Shown in pieces: positions 25,309 through 34,542 of a DNA stretch of 64,000 bases. Under the pieces are notes generated by a model. It was not told the DNA's origin. It saw only the letters and a list, made by a program, of their open reading frames with translations, and did no database searches. This stretch comes from SM23-73-3 sp964580215. Its GTDB lineage: Bacteria; Zixibacteria; MSB-5A5; SM1-73. A program made the position numbers and the translations under genes. The stretch is taken from positions 186,001 through 250,000 of the forward strand of contig CAZOJT010000001.1 of NCBI GenBank assembly GCA_964580215.1, in the 5' to 3' direction. How positions within the stretch are numbered: position 1 is the first letter of the stretch; the number at the start of each line of letters is the position of its first letter.

Positions 25309-26226
25309 TTAAACCACCCTTCCAATCACCAACCCCAAGGATAAAAGAAGACCGGTGAAAAGGTGTGTCTGGACGGTTTTGGCCTGAGCGGGAATGAGTT
25401 CGGCAAATTTGTCGTAGTTGGCTTTCAGGATTTTGATGGCGCCAACAGCTAAGGGGAGGGTTAGAAAAGAGACTAAAGCAAAGGGGGTGACCATCCTGAA
25501 GATCACACTTCCAGCTATCACCAGATAAGTGGCGCAGATTAAGAAATAGTAGCCATAAACTGCCTTCCTTTTTCCCAATATCACCACCAGATGTCTTTTA
25601 TTCACCGCCTTATCTGCTTCATAATCGGGAAATTGATTGATATATAAAATCGCCGTCACCAGAAAGCCGATGGGAAGCGATATCCAGAAGGCGGACCAGC
25701 TTAGACTGTGGGCTTGAACATAGTATGCACCTATTATGGTTAGGGTGCCCAAGTTTAAGCCAACAACAAACTCGCCAATGCCTCGATAGCCGATGAGCAC
25801 CGGAGCGGCGGTATAGAAGAAGCCAGTCAAAAGCCCGAAGATGCCCAGATATAAGATCAAGTTCCCCGGCGTGACCACATTCAAATATAATCCTATGATC
25901 GAGCCGAGGCCGAAGAACAAAAATGAGCCTATCAACATGTGCTTGGGTGGAATCACCCCATTTTGAATTACCCGGCTTCCTCCGGAAAAAGGTGTAACCC
26001 TGGTGTTGATCTCATCATTTCCGGTCTTATGATCATAATAGTCGTTGGCTAAATTTGTTCCTGCGTTGAACAGGGGCACTCCCGCTAAAACCAGAATAAA
26101 TTTAGACAAGCTAAACTTTCCGGTCATGTTCCAGGCTAAAGCTGATCCCACCAGAACCGGAATGGCGCTGGCGGTAAAAAAAGGCGCTCGGATTGCCTTT
26201 ATCCATTTCTTTATAAAATCTTTCAT
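25309..26226 (-). CDS. menA: 1,4-dihydroxy-2-naphthoate polyprenyltransferase
   Basis: Membrane UbiA-superfamily prenyltransferase that attaches the isoprenoid tail in menaquinone synthesis. It has the first Asp-rich motif NLANDYYDHKTGND and the second YEADKAVNKRHLVVILGKR, plus about eight to nine hydrophobic segments. The length (305 residues) is normal. The ATG at 26226 has GGGAG a few bases upstream; a TTG at 26229 is also in frame. It is the last gene of an apparent operon with manC, the SPOR lipoprotein and tsaC (gap of 22 bases to tsaC). No other men genes are in the window. Other UbiA members cannot be fully excluded. Confidence 0.85.
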   Translation of the reverse strand: MKDFIKKWIKAIRAPFFTASAIPVLVGSALAWNMTGKFSLSKFILVLAGVPLFNAGTNLANDYYDHKTGNDEINTRVTPFSGGSRVIQNGVIPPKHMLIGSFLFFGLGSIIGLYLNVVTPGNLILYLGIFGLLTGFFYTAAPVLIGYRGIGEFVVGLNLGTLTIIGAYYVQAHSLSWSAFWISLPIGFLVTAILYINQFPDYEADKAVNKRHLVVILGKRKAVYGYYFLICATYLVIAGSVIFRMVTPFALVSFLTLPLAVGAIKILKANYDKFAELIPAQAKTVQTHLFTGLLLSLGLVIGRVV

Positions 26227-26248
26227 CAAAAGACATCTCCCTTTTGGA

Positions 26249-27010
26249 TTAACCCAAGGAGTCGGCTTGAGTCTGCTCTTCCCCCTTTTGAGGACTTTCC
26301 GGAACCGAGTCCACTTTCACCTCTTGCGGGTTGGCATTGTCATGAGGTTCCTCTTCAGGAATTCTGATCTTTGGCACCACCCTTCTTATCTCATCTATCG
26401 GTATATGCCCCAGCCGTATCAAAGAGACCTCATCTATGGAGACATCCAGTACAGTGGAAGGGAGGAAGACTCTTGACTTTCCGCCATCCAGAATCAAATT
26501 TATTCTTCCATTGAAGAAATAAAAGACTCTATTTGCCGCCACACAGCTTTTCTTTCCGGAGATGTTGGAGCTGGTGGCGGTGAGGGGAACCCGCACTGCC
26601 TCCAGAAGTCGAGCGACCAGCTTGCTGGGAGAAACCCGAATGCCCAACTTATCCCCTTTGGCTAAAACCAATGAGAGTCTGGGATAGGTGCTTTTGAATA
26701 CTAAAGTCAAGGGTCCGGGCCAGAATTTTTCCATAAGCTTTTCTGCATCATCGCTTACAAAATCGACCACCTTACGGGCATCCCCTGCACCTTTTAAGAA
26801 GACGGAGAGGGGCTTGGATCTATCCCTTCTTTTTATCCGATAGATCTTCGCCACCATCTCCTGATTATACGCATCTGCTCCCAGAGCATAAACGGTCTCG
26901 GTGGGAAAAGAGACTATACCTCCGCCCTTTAGAATCCTGGCGGCTTCGGATATCACGTTTTTTTCCGGGTTCTCCGGGTTGACCAATAAAACTTTAGTTT
27001 TGATTAACAA
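26249..27010 (-). CDS. tsaC: Threonylcarbamoyl-AMP synthase (TsaC/Sua5/YwlC)
   Basis: Makes threonylcarbamoyl-adenylate from threonine, bicarbonate and ATP, the first step of the universal t6A37 tRNA modification. It has the YrdC-fold signature GGGIVSFPTETVYALGADA, KIYRIKRRDRSKPLSVFL, FWPGPLTLVF, GIRVSPS and TATSSNISGKKSC. At 253 residues it carries a 45-residue acidic, Glu/Pro-rich C-terminal tail in place of the full Sua5 domain. It starts at TTG 27010; no better start is visible. It is 34 bases downstream of the SPOR gene, within the manC operon. Confidence 0.92.
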   Translation of the reverse strand: MLIKTKVLLVNPENPEKNVISEAARILKGGGIVSFPTETVYALGADAYNQEMVAKIYRIKRRDRSKPLSVFLKGAGDARKVVDFVSDDAEKLMEKFWPGPLTLVFKSTYPRLSLVLAKGDKLGIRVSPSKLVARLLEAVRVPLTATSSNISGKKSCVAANRVFYFFNGRINLILDGGKSRVFLPSTVLDVSIDEVSLIRLGHIPIDEIRRVVPKIRIPEEEPHDNANPQEVKVDSVPESPQKGEEQTQADSLG

Positions 27011-27044
27011 ATTACGTCCCTGTAATTTTGTTTTTTGAAAAAAT

Positions 27045-27536
27045 TTATGGCTTTATTTCCACCTCCACCACCCAGCTCTCTTTATATCCCAATTTCTTTA
27101 TCTTCTTCAAAAGGAAATCGGCTTCCTCTCTGGTTTCGCAATCTCCCACCCTTACCCAATAGTAGGGGGTTTTATAATCTATGCAGGTCTTATCTGAAAG
27201 TTGATTTGCCACTAACTCAGCCACCTGGGAAGCTTCATCCGGATATTTGGTGGCGAAGAATTGCACCCGGTAAACTTTCCGGGGGTAGAAACTTTCTATC
27301 CCTTTTGGTTCTTCCAATCCAATTTCATTCTCTTTTTCAAACTTAGTGGTTCCCTCCTTTTTCTCTTTTGGCTCTTCTTCGGTAACGATCACCTCATCCT
27401 GTGGAAAACCTAAGGGGTCAAACTGTTTCTCTCCTTTGGTTCGAGGATCCTCTTTTATGGATTCCCTGGGCCAGAGGGCACAACCAGTGAAAAAAAGAGA
27501 GAGCAGAAGACAAATCCAGAGTCCGTTTTTTCTCAT
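27045..27536 (-). CDS. SPOR-domain lipoprotein
   Basis: A 163-residue exported protein with a lipoprotein signal peptide (LLSLFFTGC, lipid attachment at Cys19), a charged linker (about 25-85) and a C-terminal SPOR domain (about 88-160: VYRVQFFATKYPDEASQVAE, YYWVRVGDCETREEADFLL). SPOR domains bind denuded peptidoglycan strands, usually at division sites. The ATG overlaps the manC stop codon (ATGA), so the two are translationally coupled. Confidence 0.87.
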   Translation of the reverse strand: MRKNGLWICLLLSLFFTGCALWPRESIKEDPRTKGEKQFDPLGFPQDEVIVTEEEPKEKKEGTTKFEKENEIGLEEPKGIESFYPRKVYRVQFFATKYPDEASQVAELVANQLSDKTCIDYKTPYYWVRVGDCETREEADFLLKKIKKLGYKESWVVEVEIKP

Positions 27537-28612
27537 AGATATTTCTCCAGTTCCTTATCCTGGGTGAACTCGGAAAGGAGCTCTTTCACATCTTGAACCT
27601 TTGTCTTGTGAGCCACAAAAACGATATCGCCGGTCTTCACGATCACCAGGTCTGAAACTCCCAAGGTGGCGATTATCCCATCCGAGTCGTTAACAATGGT
27701 GGTCTCATAGGTGTTTATGGCTCGTGCGTTCCCTACCATCACATTATGATCCCGATCTTTCTCTTTTATTCTCTCCAGAGCCAGCCATGAACCAATGTCA
27801 TCCCAGACTAAATCCGCTTTGATCACCAGAGCGTTCTCTGCCTTTTCCAGCACGGCACAATCTATGGAGATGTTTTCCAGATGCTGGTAAATTTCTTGTT
27901 TTGCCGAATCTTCGTTTTCTGTGCCCATATGTTTGGAATAACTTTCCAGTTGCTTATACATCTGGGGTATGTGGTTCTTTAACGCTTTAAGAATAGTCGA
28001 CACAGTCCAGATAAACATTCCACTGTTCCATAGATGCTTCCGGTCGTAATAGTATTGCTGTGCCACAATTCGATTGGGTTTCTCCTTAAATTCCTTTATC
28101 TGGTAAACAAGAATGTCGTCGAAGGTGTCATAAAGTTCCGCCAACTCGATGTATCCGTAAGCTGTTTCTGCCCGGGTGGGTGTGATGCCTATGGTGATCA
28201 AATACTCTCCTTCACCAGCCAGTTTTGTGCCCACCTCCAAAATCTTCGCAAGCTTCTCCTGGGGTTTGATTATATGATCGGAGGAGAGGACCACCATGGT
28301 GGCATCCGGGTCTATCTTTTGAAGATGGATAGCCGCCACTCCGATAGCCGCACATGTGTTTTTCATGGCGGGCTCGACAATTAGATTTTCCTCTTTAAGG
28401 TAATCCACTTGTTTAAGGATTGCCTTTTTTATGTTTTCCCCGGTCACCACCTTGGTTCTTTCTACCGGGATAAAATCCTTGATCCGATCGATGGTTTCCT
28501 GAAGCATGGTCCTTTTGGATATGAGATGCAGAAGCTGTTTGGGATGTTGGGTTCTGGAAAGGGGCCAGAACCTTTCTCCCTTTCCCCCCGCTAAAATGAC
28601 TGCGTAATTCAA
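27533..28612 (-). CDS. manC: Mannose-1-phosphate guanylyltransferase (GTP)
   Basis: Makes GDP-mannose from GTP and mannose-1-phosphate for glycan synthesis. A nucleotidyltransferase fold is evident from YAVILAGGKGERFWPLSRTQHPKQLL (residues 3-28), VVLSSDHIIKP, GYIELAE and WNSGMFIWTVSTILKAL. At 359 residues it is the short form without the isomerase domain. It is the first gene of a four-gene operon preceded by the promoter at 28688-28716. Confidence 0.93.
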   Translation of the reverse strand: MNYAVILAGGKGERFWPLSRTQHPKQLLHLISKRTMLQETIDRIKDFIPVERTKVVTGENIKKAILKQVDYLKEENLIVEPAMKNTCAAIGVAAIHLQKIDPDATMVVLSSDHIIKPQEKLAKILEVGTKLAGEGEYLITIGITPTRAETAYGYIELAELYDTFDDILVYQIKEFKEKPNRIVAQQYYYDRKHLWNSGMFIWTVSTILKALKNHIPQMYKQLESYSKHMGTENEDSAKQEIYQHLENISIDCAVLEKAENALVIKADLVWDDIGSWLALERIKEKDRDHNVMVGNARAINTYETTIVNDSDGIIATLGVSDLVIVKTGDIVFVAHKTKVQDVKELLSEFTQDKELEKYL

Positions 28613-28687
28613 AGCCTCACCCCCAGATAAAGGGTTAAAGATAAACTTGGGTCATGGCATCACGGTCAATTCACTTAACTGTAAATC

Positions 28688-28716
28688 AATTTATCATAAA
28701 AGTCTTTACTTGTCAA
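28688..28716 (-). promoter_or_regulatory. Sigma-70-type promoter of the manC operon
   Basis: On the minus strand TTGACA (28716-28711), 17-base spacer, TAAATT (28693-28688), about 75 bases upstream of manC. Confidence 0.7.
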
Positions 28717-28821
28717 TAAAAACTTTCTCACAATTTGTAAATACCAAATACAAAGCATACACTTTTTGACAAAGAGAAAATAGTAGCCTGAGAGGTCAGT
28801 CGAAACTCCTCACTATCACGC

Positions 28822-29109
28822 TCAATAAATTTGGGTCTCAGTATAAAACACTATACCAAACATACATGTGCCATGAGCATCGTCACAAGGGTCACCGAGA
28901 ATCTCTAAAATGTTGTCTACATAATCAGGGTGTCCCGGGTCAAACCCCACATTTTTTACCTCTCCGACAATACCTGAACCATCAAACCCATAGATATGAG
29001 CAGTGTCGGCACCAGTGAATATCCTGACATTGTCCATACAAGTTGCTTCCGGTTGGAGAGAAAGGAGGACGAAAGCGGCACAGAAAATGATAATAAAAGA
29101 ACGCATAAA
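28822..29109 (-). pseudogene. Truncated subtilase-like secreted protein (N-terminal remnant)
   Basis: Starts at ATG 29109 after a good GGAGG site. Signal peptide MRSFIIIFCAAFVLLSLQPE, then YGFDGSGIVGEVKNVGFDPG and DDAHGTCMFGIVF. These match the start of a subtilisin-like S8 domain: the segment around the catalytic Asp and the HGT segment with the catalytic His. The Asp-Thr-Gly motif itself is changed to Lys-Asn-Val. The frame stops after 95 residues, so the Ser region is absent. It is either a dead fragment or a captured secretion leader. The rest of the 28613-29402 gap holds the manC and htpX promoters and A+T-rich sequence. Confidence 0.55.
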
Positions 29110-29355
29110 ACCTCCATGGTCTGTGGTTAGATCAAAGAACCGGCATCTCATCTTGGATACCTCTTATGAAAGTTTGGCTTTATATATTCAATATATGTAT
29201 TTTTTTGCAAGCGCAAGAAAAATTTGCGGAATCATCTACGAAATTAGGATAGATATTCTTCTATGGAGGAATGGTTTCTGTCCTCGTCGAGACAATTGAT
29301 ATCCATTAAACCAAAAAATGGAGGCGGAAGCTTCGTATCAAAAATGAAATTTCCC

Positions 29356-29384
29356 TTGACATCACGCTGTCCGTAAACTAAGAT
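29356..29384 (+). promoter_or_regulatory. Sigma-70-type promoter of htpX
   Basis: TTGACA (29356-29361), 17-base spacer, TAAGAT (29379-29384), followed within a few bases by GGAGGTGAAGAA and the htpX ATG. The 5' leader would be very short. Confidence 0.55.
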
Positions 29385-29402
29385 TATCATGGAGGTGAAG
29401 AA

Positions 29403-30254
29403 ATGAATACTTTAAAGACTGCGTTTCTTTTAACTTTGATGACCTTGCTTTTTATCTTCATCGGTCAACTGCTGGGAGGAAACCAGGGGATGGTGGTGGC
29501 GTTTATCTTTGCCGCCATTATGAACCTGGGCACCTACTGGTTCTCCGATAAGATAGTTTTAGCCATGTATCGGGCACAGCCGGTAGATGAAGAGACCAGC
29601 CGGCGGCTTTACAGCATTGTCAGGCGGGCGGCAACTGCGGCTCATCTTCCCATGCCCAAGGTGTATATAATTCCCCGTCAAACCCCTAATGCCTTTGCCA
29701 CCGGAAGAAATCCCAAACACTCAGCCGTGGCGGTTACTCAGGGGATCATGAAGATTTTAGATGAGGATGAACTGGAGGGAGTGATCTCTCATGAGATGGC
29801 TCATATTAAAAATAGAGATATTCTGACCGGATCCATTGTAGCCACCTTAGCAGGCGCTATCAGCATGTTAGCCTTTATGGCCCGATTTGCGGCAATCTTC
29901 GGTGGTTACGGCGGAAGGGATAGTCAAGGTCGTGGAGGGGGGTTGGGTCTTCTGATTATGGCAATAGTGGCGCCTTTAGCCGCCCTGTTGATACAGATGG
30001 CTATCTCCAGATCCAGAGAATATGCGGCAGATAGCACCGCTGCAAAAAACAGTCACAAGCCTCTTGCTCTGGCTAATGCCTTAAGGAAGCTGGAGAGTGC
30101 GGCCAGAAGAATACCTCTTGGTGCAAAACCTGCCACTGCTCATCTTTTCATCGTGAACCCTCTCTCTGGAAAAGGAATGGCCAGCCTGTTTTCCACTCAC
30201 CCGCCAATTGATGAAAGAGTAGCAAGACTTCAGAAGATGGCAAGAGGGATTTGA
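29403..30254 (+). CDS. htpX: Protease HtpX homologue (M48B metalloprotease)
   Basis: Membrane-embedded zinc protease for quality control of membrane proteins. It has 283 residues with two N-terminal membrane helices (about 5-45), the HExxH zinc motif VISHEMAHIKNRDI (about 129-142), two central hydrophobic segments (about 150-205), and the third ligand region SREYAADSTAA. The C-terminal LFSTHPPIDERVARL is typical. It has a strong GGAGGTG ribosome binding site. Confidence 0.95.
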   Translation: MNTLKTAFLLTLMTLLFIFIGQLLGGNQGMVVAFIFAAIMNLGTYWFSDKIVLAMYRAQPVDEETSRRLYSIVRRAATAAHLPMPKVYIIPRQTPNAFATGRNPKHSAVAVTQGIMKILDEDELEGVISHEMAHIKNRDILTGSIVATLAGAISMLAFMARFAAIFGGYGGRDSQGRGGGLGLLIMAIVAPLAALLIQMAISRSREYAADSTAAKNSHKPLALANALRKLESAARRIPLGAKPATAHLFIVNPLSGKGMASLFSTHPPIDERVARLQKMARGI

Positions 30255-30295
30255 AGTCGTCCCTAGACGGCCGTCCGCCGACCGCCGTCATATTG

Positions 30296-30341
30296 ATGCG
30301 GTAAGGACGGTGAATTCCGATAGACCCTCACCGCATTTTTT
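30296..30341 (+). terminator. Probable rho-independent terminator after htpX
   Basis: ATGCGGT (30296-30302) pairs with ACCGCAT (30330-30336), extended by AGG/CCT after one mismatch, followed by six T. Confidence 0.5.
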
Positions 30342-30367
30342 GTCTAAATGGAGGAAGAAATCCCTGT

Positions 30368-31666
30368 ATGGGAAGTGCCTGGATCCAGATACTTATAATT
30401 CTGCTTCTGATCTTAGCCAATGGTTTTTTCGCCTCATCTGAGATAGCCTTAATCTCCGCCAGAAGAAGCCGGATCAAACAACTCTCCGAAAAAGGACACA
30501 AGAAAGCCCAACTGGTGGGCAAGCTTCAGAGCAAGCCGGATGTGTTTTTAGCCACCGTTCAGGTGGGAATCACCCTGGTGGGAACATTAGCTTCGGTGGT
30601 GGGAGGTGCCAAGGTTGTCGATCACTTAAAACCGTGGATTGAGAAAATTCCCTCCCCAGCCATTCAAAATTCCAGTGAATCGATCGCCATCGGAATCGTA
30701 GTGGTGGTCATCACCTATCTGCTCTTGGTGTTGGGGGAACTGGTTCCCAAATATTTAGCTTTGGCTTACCCGGAAAAAATCGCCTTCAGAACCGTGGGAT
30801 CTGTCAACTTTCTGTCCAGATTGGCTTTCTTGCCAGTCAAAATGCTTTCCAACTCCAGCCGATTTTTTGTTACCCTTTTTCTCAAACGGGTTCCGAAAGA
30901 AAGCGGATTTATCACCGACGAAGAATTAAAGTTCATTGTGCGAGATGGGAAAACCAAGGGGGTTTTTGATCAGACCGAGGAACAGCTGATCCGCCGCGCG
31001 CTTGAGTTCACCGATACCACTGTTCGAAATGCCATGACTCCCCGCACTGAGATCTTTGCTCTGGACATAAAAGCCGGACAAGAGCGGGCAATTCGAGCCA
31101 TGACTGAGGAGGGATTTTCCCGAATTCCAATATATAAGGATAACCTGGACAATATCGTGGGGATAATCTATGCCAAAGATATTATCAACCTGCTGCAGAA
31201 CAGAGAACTTATCATTTTAGAAGACATCCTGCGCAAGCCCTATTTTGTGCCGGATTCAATGAAGATCTCTGAGCTTTTAAAAAACTTTCAAAAAAAACGA
31301 TTACATATAGCCATAGTGCTGGACGAATTTGGCGGCACAGCCGGGCTTATCACCCTGGAGGATATAATCGAGGAGATAGTGGGGGAGATTCGGGATGAAT
31401 ATGATCAGGAAGAGGAGGAGATTTATCTGCTTTCCGACAACTTAGCCATCGTGAACGCCGGCTTGTTTATCGGGGAGTTTAACCAAAAGTTTGGCACCGA
31501 TCTTCCCGAAGAATATAATACCATGGGAGGTTATCTTACCGGCAGTTTGGGAAGTATCCCGCTTTTAGATGAGGAGATCAAGATAGGTAACCTCACCTTT
31601 GTGATCTTTGATAAGGTGGGACCCAGGCTCAAGAAAATAAAAGTGATCAGAGAACGGAAGGAGTAG
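30368..31666 (+). CDS. CNNM/CorC-HlyC family membrane protein with CBS pair (hemolysin-like)
   Basis: A 432-residue membrane protein. The N-terminal DUF21/CNNM domain (about 1-190) starts ILANGFFASSEIALISARRS, typical of this family. A CBS-domain pair follows (about 210-335: AMTPRTEIFALD, GFSRIPIYKDNLDNIVGIIY). A CorC/HlyC C-terminal domain ends it (about 350-430: MGGYLTGSLGSIPLLDEEI). Members are linked to Mg2+/Co2+ efflux or homeostasis; the older name hemolysin is misleading. Upstream GGAGGAAG lies about 10 bases from the ATG. Confidence 0.9.
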   Translation: MGSAWIQILIILLLILANGFFASSEIALISARRSRIKQLSEKGHKKAQLVGKLQSKPDVFLATVQVGITLVGTLASVVGGAKVVDHLKPWIEKIPSPAIQNSSESIAIGIVVVVITYLLLVLGELVPKYLALAYPEKIAFRTVGSVNFLSRLAFLPVKMLSNSSRFFVTLFLKRVPKESGFITDEELKFIVRDGKTKGVFDQTEEQLIRRALEFTDTTVRNAMTPRTEIFALDIKAGQERAIRAMTEEGFSRIPIYKDNLDNIVGIIYAKDIINLLQNRELIILEDILRKPYFVPDSMKISELLKNFQKKRLHIAIVLDEFGGTAGLITLEDIIEEIVGEIRDEYDQEEEEIYLLSDNLAIVNAGLFIGEFNQKFGTDLPEEYNTMGGYLTGSLGSIPLLDEEIKIGNLTFVIFDKVGPRLKKIKVIRERKE

Positions 31667-32000
31667 AAGAGAACAAACAGGGGAAAGACAAATGGAATAA
31701 GGCGATATTGAATTGTCATAGGAAGCTCTGAAAAAGTCCAACGGGAAGGGTTTTGTTGGAGTGTCCCGCCTTTGGCGGGACCTGTCCTATCCTATGGATC
31801 CTGTGGAAAACTTCTTAAAAGACAAAAGACTTTAACATGGTTCACCTAAAGGTGAACACTCCAATTTCTGCTTTTCCTGCCAGGGGCGGGATTCCAGGTG
31901 GGGCGATGTATTCGTACGAATTTTTTCAGAGCTCTCTTGATTTCTTACAACAGACGAATTGTGAACTGTTGTTTTTGATCTTTATTTTTGCATCCATATC
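31667..32000. other. 334-base intergenic gap with short palindromes
   Basis: No gene is visible. It contains the dispersed CCCGCCTTTGGCGGGA palindrome near 31770, a GTTCACCT-AA-AGGTGAAC inverted repeat at 31840-31857 and a TTCGTACGAA motif near 31907. Confidence 0.5.
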
Positions 32001-32639
32001 ATGTTTGAATCCATACTGGAGCCAATTGGAAGATGGGTAATTAGCTTCATCTCCCAACTGGGCTATACGGGAATAATTATCACCATGGGAATTGAAAGTG
32101 CCTGTATACCTTTGCCATCGGAGATCATCATGCCTTTCTCCGGATATTTAGCATTCACCGGAAGATTCAGCCTGTGGGGCGTTTCCGTGGCTGGTGCCTT
32201 TGGTTGCGTGGTGGGATCGGTGGTCGCTTACTGGGTGGGAATTCTGGGAGGACGTCCTTTTATCCAAAAGTATGGAAGATATGTTCTGATCTCATCAAAA
32301 GATTTAGCTACTGCTGATCGCTGGTTTGAAAGATACGGAGAGTGGGCCATATTTTTCTCCCGCCTTCTGCCGGTCATAAGAACCTTCATCTCCCTTCCGG
32401 CAGGAATCGCCCGGATGAACTTTCCGAAGTTCGTCATCTACACCTTCCTCGGGTCTTTGCCCTGGTGTTTGATGTTAGCCTATGTGGGAAAGATACTGGG
32501 AGAAAACTGGATGAGCATAAGAGTCTATTTTCAGCGAGCCGACATCCTTATCGGGATAATCATAGTCTTAGGCATAGCCTATTTCTTATATCGGCACTTA
32601 AAACCGGAGAAAAAAAATAATCTCACTTCAGGTGAATAA
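32001..32639 (+). CDS. DedA family (VTT-domain) membrane protein
   Basis: A 212-residue inner-membrane protein of the DedA/SNARE-associated (VTT) family, now tied to lipid-carrier (undecaprenyl phosphate) or phosphatidylethanolamine flipping. Motifs: GIESACIPLPSEIIMPFSGYLA, GSVVAYWVGILGGRPFIQKYG, WFERYGEWAIFFSRLLPVIRTFISLPAGIA and the G-x-x-x-W around GSLPWCLMLAYVGKILGENW. Its stop codon is followed immediately by the marC-type ATG (no spacer), indicating a two-gene operon. The start codon has no clear ribosome binding site. Confidence 0.92.
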   Translation: MFESILEPIGRWVISFISQLGYTGIIITMGIESACIPLPSEIIMPFSGYLAFTGRFSLWGVSVAGAFGCVVGSVVAYWVGILGGRPFIQKYGRYVLISSKDLATADRWFERYGEWAIFFSRLLPVIRTFISLPAGIARMNFPKFVIYTFLGSLPWCLMLAYVGKILGENWMSIRVYFQRADILIGIIIVLGIAYFLYRHLKPEKKNNLTSGE

Positions 32640-33257
32640 ATGCACGCCTTAGCTTTTTTTGGCACAGCCTTCATCTCTTTATTTTTGGTGGTTGACGTTG
32701 CCACCAATATGCCCATCTTTTTGTCCTTAACTGAGAAATATTCTGCGTTTGACAGAAGAAGCATCGCCCGAAAAGCACTTTTGGTTGCTTTAGGAATTCA
32801 GCTTTTATTTGTGATCTTTGGTAACTATATCTTCGGATATTTAAACATTAAGTTATATTCATTTTCCATTGCCGGGGGAATTTTGCTCTCCGTTGTTGCC
32901 ATGGAGATGCTATTCGGGCGCAAAACCCGCACCGAATACCAGGAAAAAGAACAGGAAGAGGAGAAGGAGAACATCACCATCGTTCCTCTGGCAATTCCTT
33001 TGCACACCGGACCTGCCTCCATCGTCACCGGCATGATCATCTTCGGTAATGCCGACACCCTGGTGTTGAAGGGGGTCTTTGTTCTTGCCACCGTCTGCGT
33101 CTATTTGGCCTCCATGCTTGTCCTCTTGAAATCAGACATAATCTTTAAGATTTTCAAGCCTCTGGGCATGAAGGTGATAACCCGGGTGATGGGCTTGATT
33201 TTGTTAACTCTGGCAGTGCAATTCGTGGTGAATGGAATAAAAGAAGCCTTAAGGTAA
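32640..33257 (+). CDS. MarC family integral membrane protein
   Basis: A 205-residue protein with six membrane segments, of the MarC/YchE family, whose function is not settled. It shows FFGTAFISLFLVVDVATNMPIFLSLT, ISGGILL-like SIAGGILLSVVAMEMLFG, IVPLAIPLHTGPASIVTGMI and the final ITRVMGLILLTLAVQFVVNG. A charged cytoplasmic loop (about 96-115, EYQEKEQEEEKEN) is typical. Directly abuts the DedA gene. Confidence 0.9.
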   Translation: MHALAFFGTAFISLFLVVDVATNMPIFLSLTEKYSAFDRRSIARKALLVALGIQLLFVIFGNYIFGYLNIKLYSFSIAGGILLSVVAMEMLFGRKTRTEYQEKEQEEEKENITIVPLAIPLHTGPASIVTGMIIFGNADTLVLKGVFVLATVCVYLASMLVLLKSDIIFKIFKPLGMKVITRVMGLILLTLAVQFVVNGIKEALR

Positions 33258-33411
33258 GGTCTTGTCCCAAAAGTATGTGGTAGGGAAAATGCTTGACATT
33301 TCAAAAAGATGCGTATGCACTCATACGAATCTGAATCTCAACCTTGTAGTAAGCTTGTCGAACCTATCGCCTCTTCCTCCAGAGGCGCCCGCCCCGCCTA
33401 TGGCGAACAGT

Positions 33412-34017
33412 TGGTTGACAATCTTGCTCCGTTTCGGCTTTATGATGTTCTTTATCTTTAAGTTCCTCTTTCATCTTTACTAAAGATTTTTGATCTTTCT
33501 CTCTTTCATCCACGGCCTTACATTCAGAGAGAATAAATTCAATATGCTCATCCATATGTTTAAGATATTAAACGAAGTGAAATCCATAGGAACGTTTACG
33601 CTCCCAGACAGGTCTCCGTCAATAAGATCGAGTTTTATGTATAACCGGGCACATTGCTTGAGAACCTTTTTGAGGGCGTTTTTGTTGTTCTTTCTGAAAT
33701 TGGCAATAGTTTTATGATCAGGCTTTAAGTTGCCCATAAGCCACATAGATGAAACATTATGATGGACTGCCCTTTCTAATCTTCTGGAGCTTCTAAATCC
33801 ATAAGAATAGCCATATACCAGAAGCTTTAGCATGGCCTTGGGATCATATGTTGAATTGCCCACTTTATGTTCATCCAACACAATCCCTGGTTCATCAAAA
33901 TCAAGGGCATCCACAAAGGCATCCATAAGCCCTTACCGGGGCATTCTCGCTTACATAGTCTTTGATGCTTGGTGGAAGAAGTTCGGTTTGTCCTTGATCA
34001 CCATATCGACATGCCAT
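33412..34017 (-). pseudogene. IS1182-type transposase remnant with two frameshifts and missing C-terminus
   Basis: From ATG 34017 the frame reads MACRYGDQGQTELLPPSIKD...ENAPVRA. A one-base shift near 33930 leads into MDAFVDALDFDEPGIVLDEH...HKTIANFRKNNKNALKKV. Around 33605 the reading shifts again into ERKRSYGFHFV, with an in-frame stop before YLKHMDEHIEFIL. The last part (EREKDQKSLVKMKEELKDK) runs out near 33412 and the catalytic C-terminal half is absent. The N-terminal DUF772-like region supports the IS1182/IS5-group assignment. No terminal inverted repeats were identified. Confidence 0.75.
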
Positions 34018-34191
34018 AGTGAAGCTTCCTTTCCTCATTTGTCTATACTATTATAGCATATCCGACGGGTAATCGATAGGTAATTTTTAGAATTTTATCT
34101 AATTTATACATACTTGGGGAACAACTTGTTTAATTATGACACAGTCTGATTGACGGGTATTTCCTGTGTCACCCTGCTCTACTCAAGGTGG

Positions 34192-34260
34192 ATGTTTTTC
34201 ATCCACCAAAGAAAGAATGGGTTGGGGACGACAACGTTCCCAACCAGCGAAAAGGTAATA
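34192..34260. other. Pair of hairpins in the 34018-34398 gap
   Basis: GGTGGATG-ttttt-CATCCACC and GGTTGGG...CCCAACC stem-loops in succession. No gene or known RNA family recognised; the rest of this gap is featureless to me. Confidence 0.35.
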
Positions 34261-34400
34261 TTTCAGATAACGGTTAATAACCGCATTTACTCTTAGATCT
34301 GACATTGGCTAGGTGAGATACCCTGCCTGCGATGGACAAGGATCCGATCTCTCAAGACGCATATAACTTGTATCCGACGTCTGCATTTTTTCTCCTAAAA

Positions 34401-34504
34401 TCTCTTGCTTTTTTTGGCAAAAATTGTTATTTATGAAAAAACATTGGAGGTAGTCTTAAACCAGGAAGTTTGTTGGAGGGGAGAAGAGCTTGGGAAGGAT
34501 AATC
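34401..34504 (+). repeat. Duplicated parA promoter/start region, left copy
   Basis: Positions 34426-34504 are identical over 79 bases to 36903-36981, which contains the parA ribosome binding site and its first five codons. The preceding 25 bases also match at most positions. After the shared segment the sequence leaves the parA frame at once, so this copy carries a decapitated parA start that runs out after some 20 unrelated codons. Confidence 0.9.
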
Positions 34505-34542
34505 CGAAGGATCCATATGGACAGTCCCCAGCAGAGCAAATT

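Noticed and set aside
33293..33330. Promoter-like TTGACA after the MarC gene
   Set aside because: No matching -10 element at proper spacing and no gene downstream on that strand.
34081..34400. Known structured RNA (tmRNA, RNase P, 6S) in the hairpin-containing gap
   Set aside because: Two stem-loops are present but none of the conserved sequences of these RNAs is recognisable.
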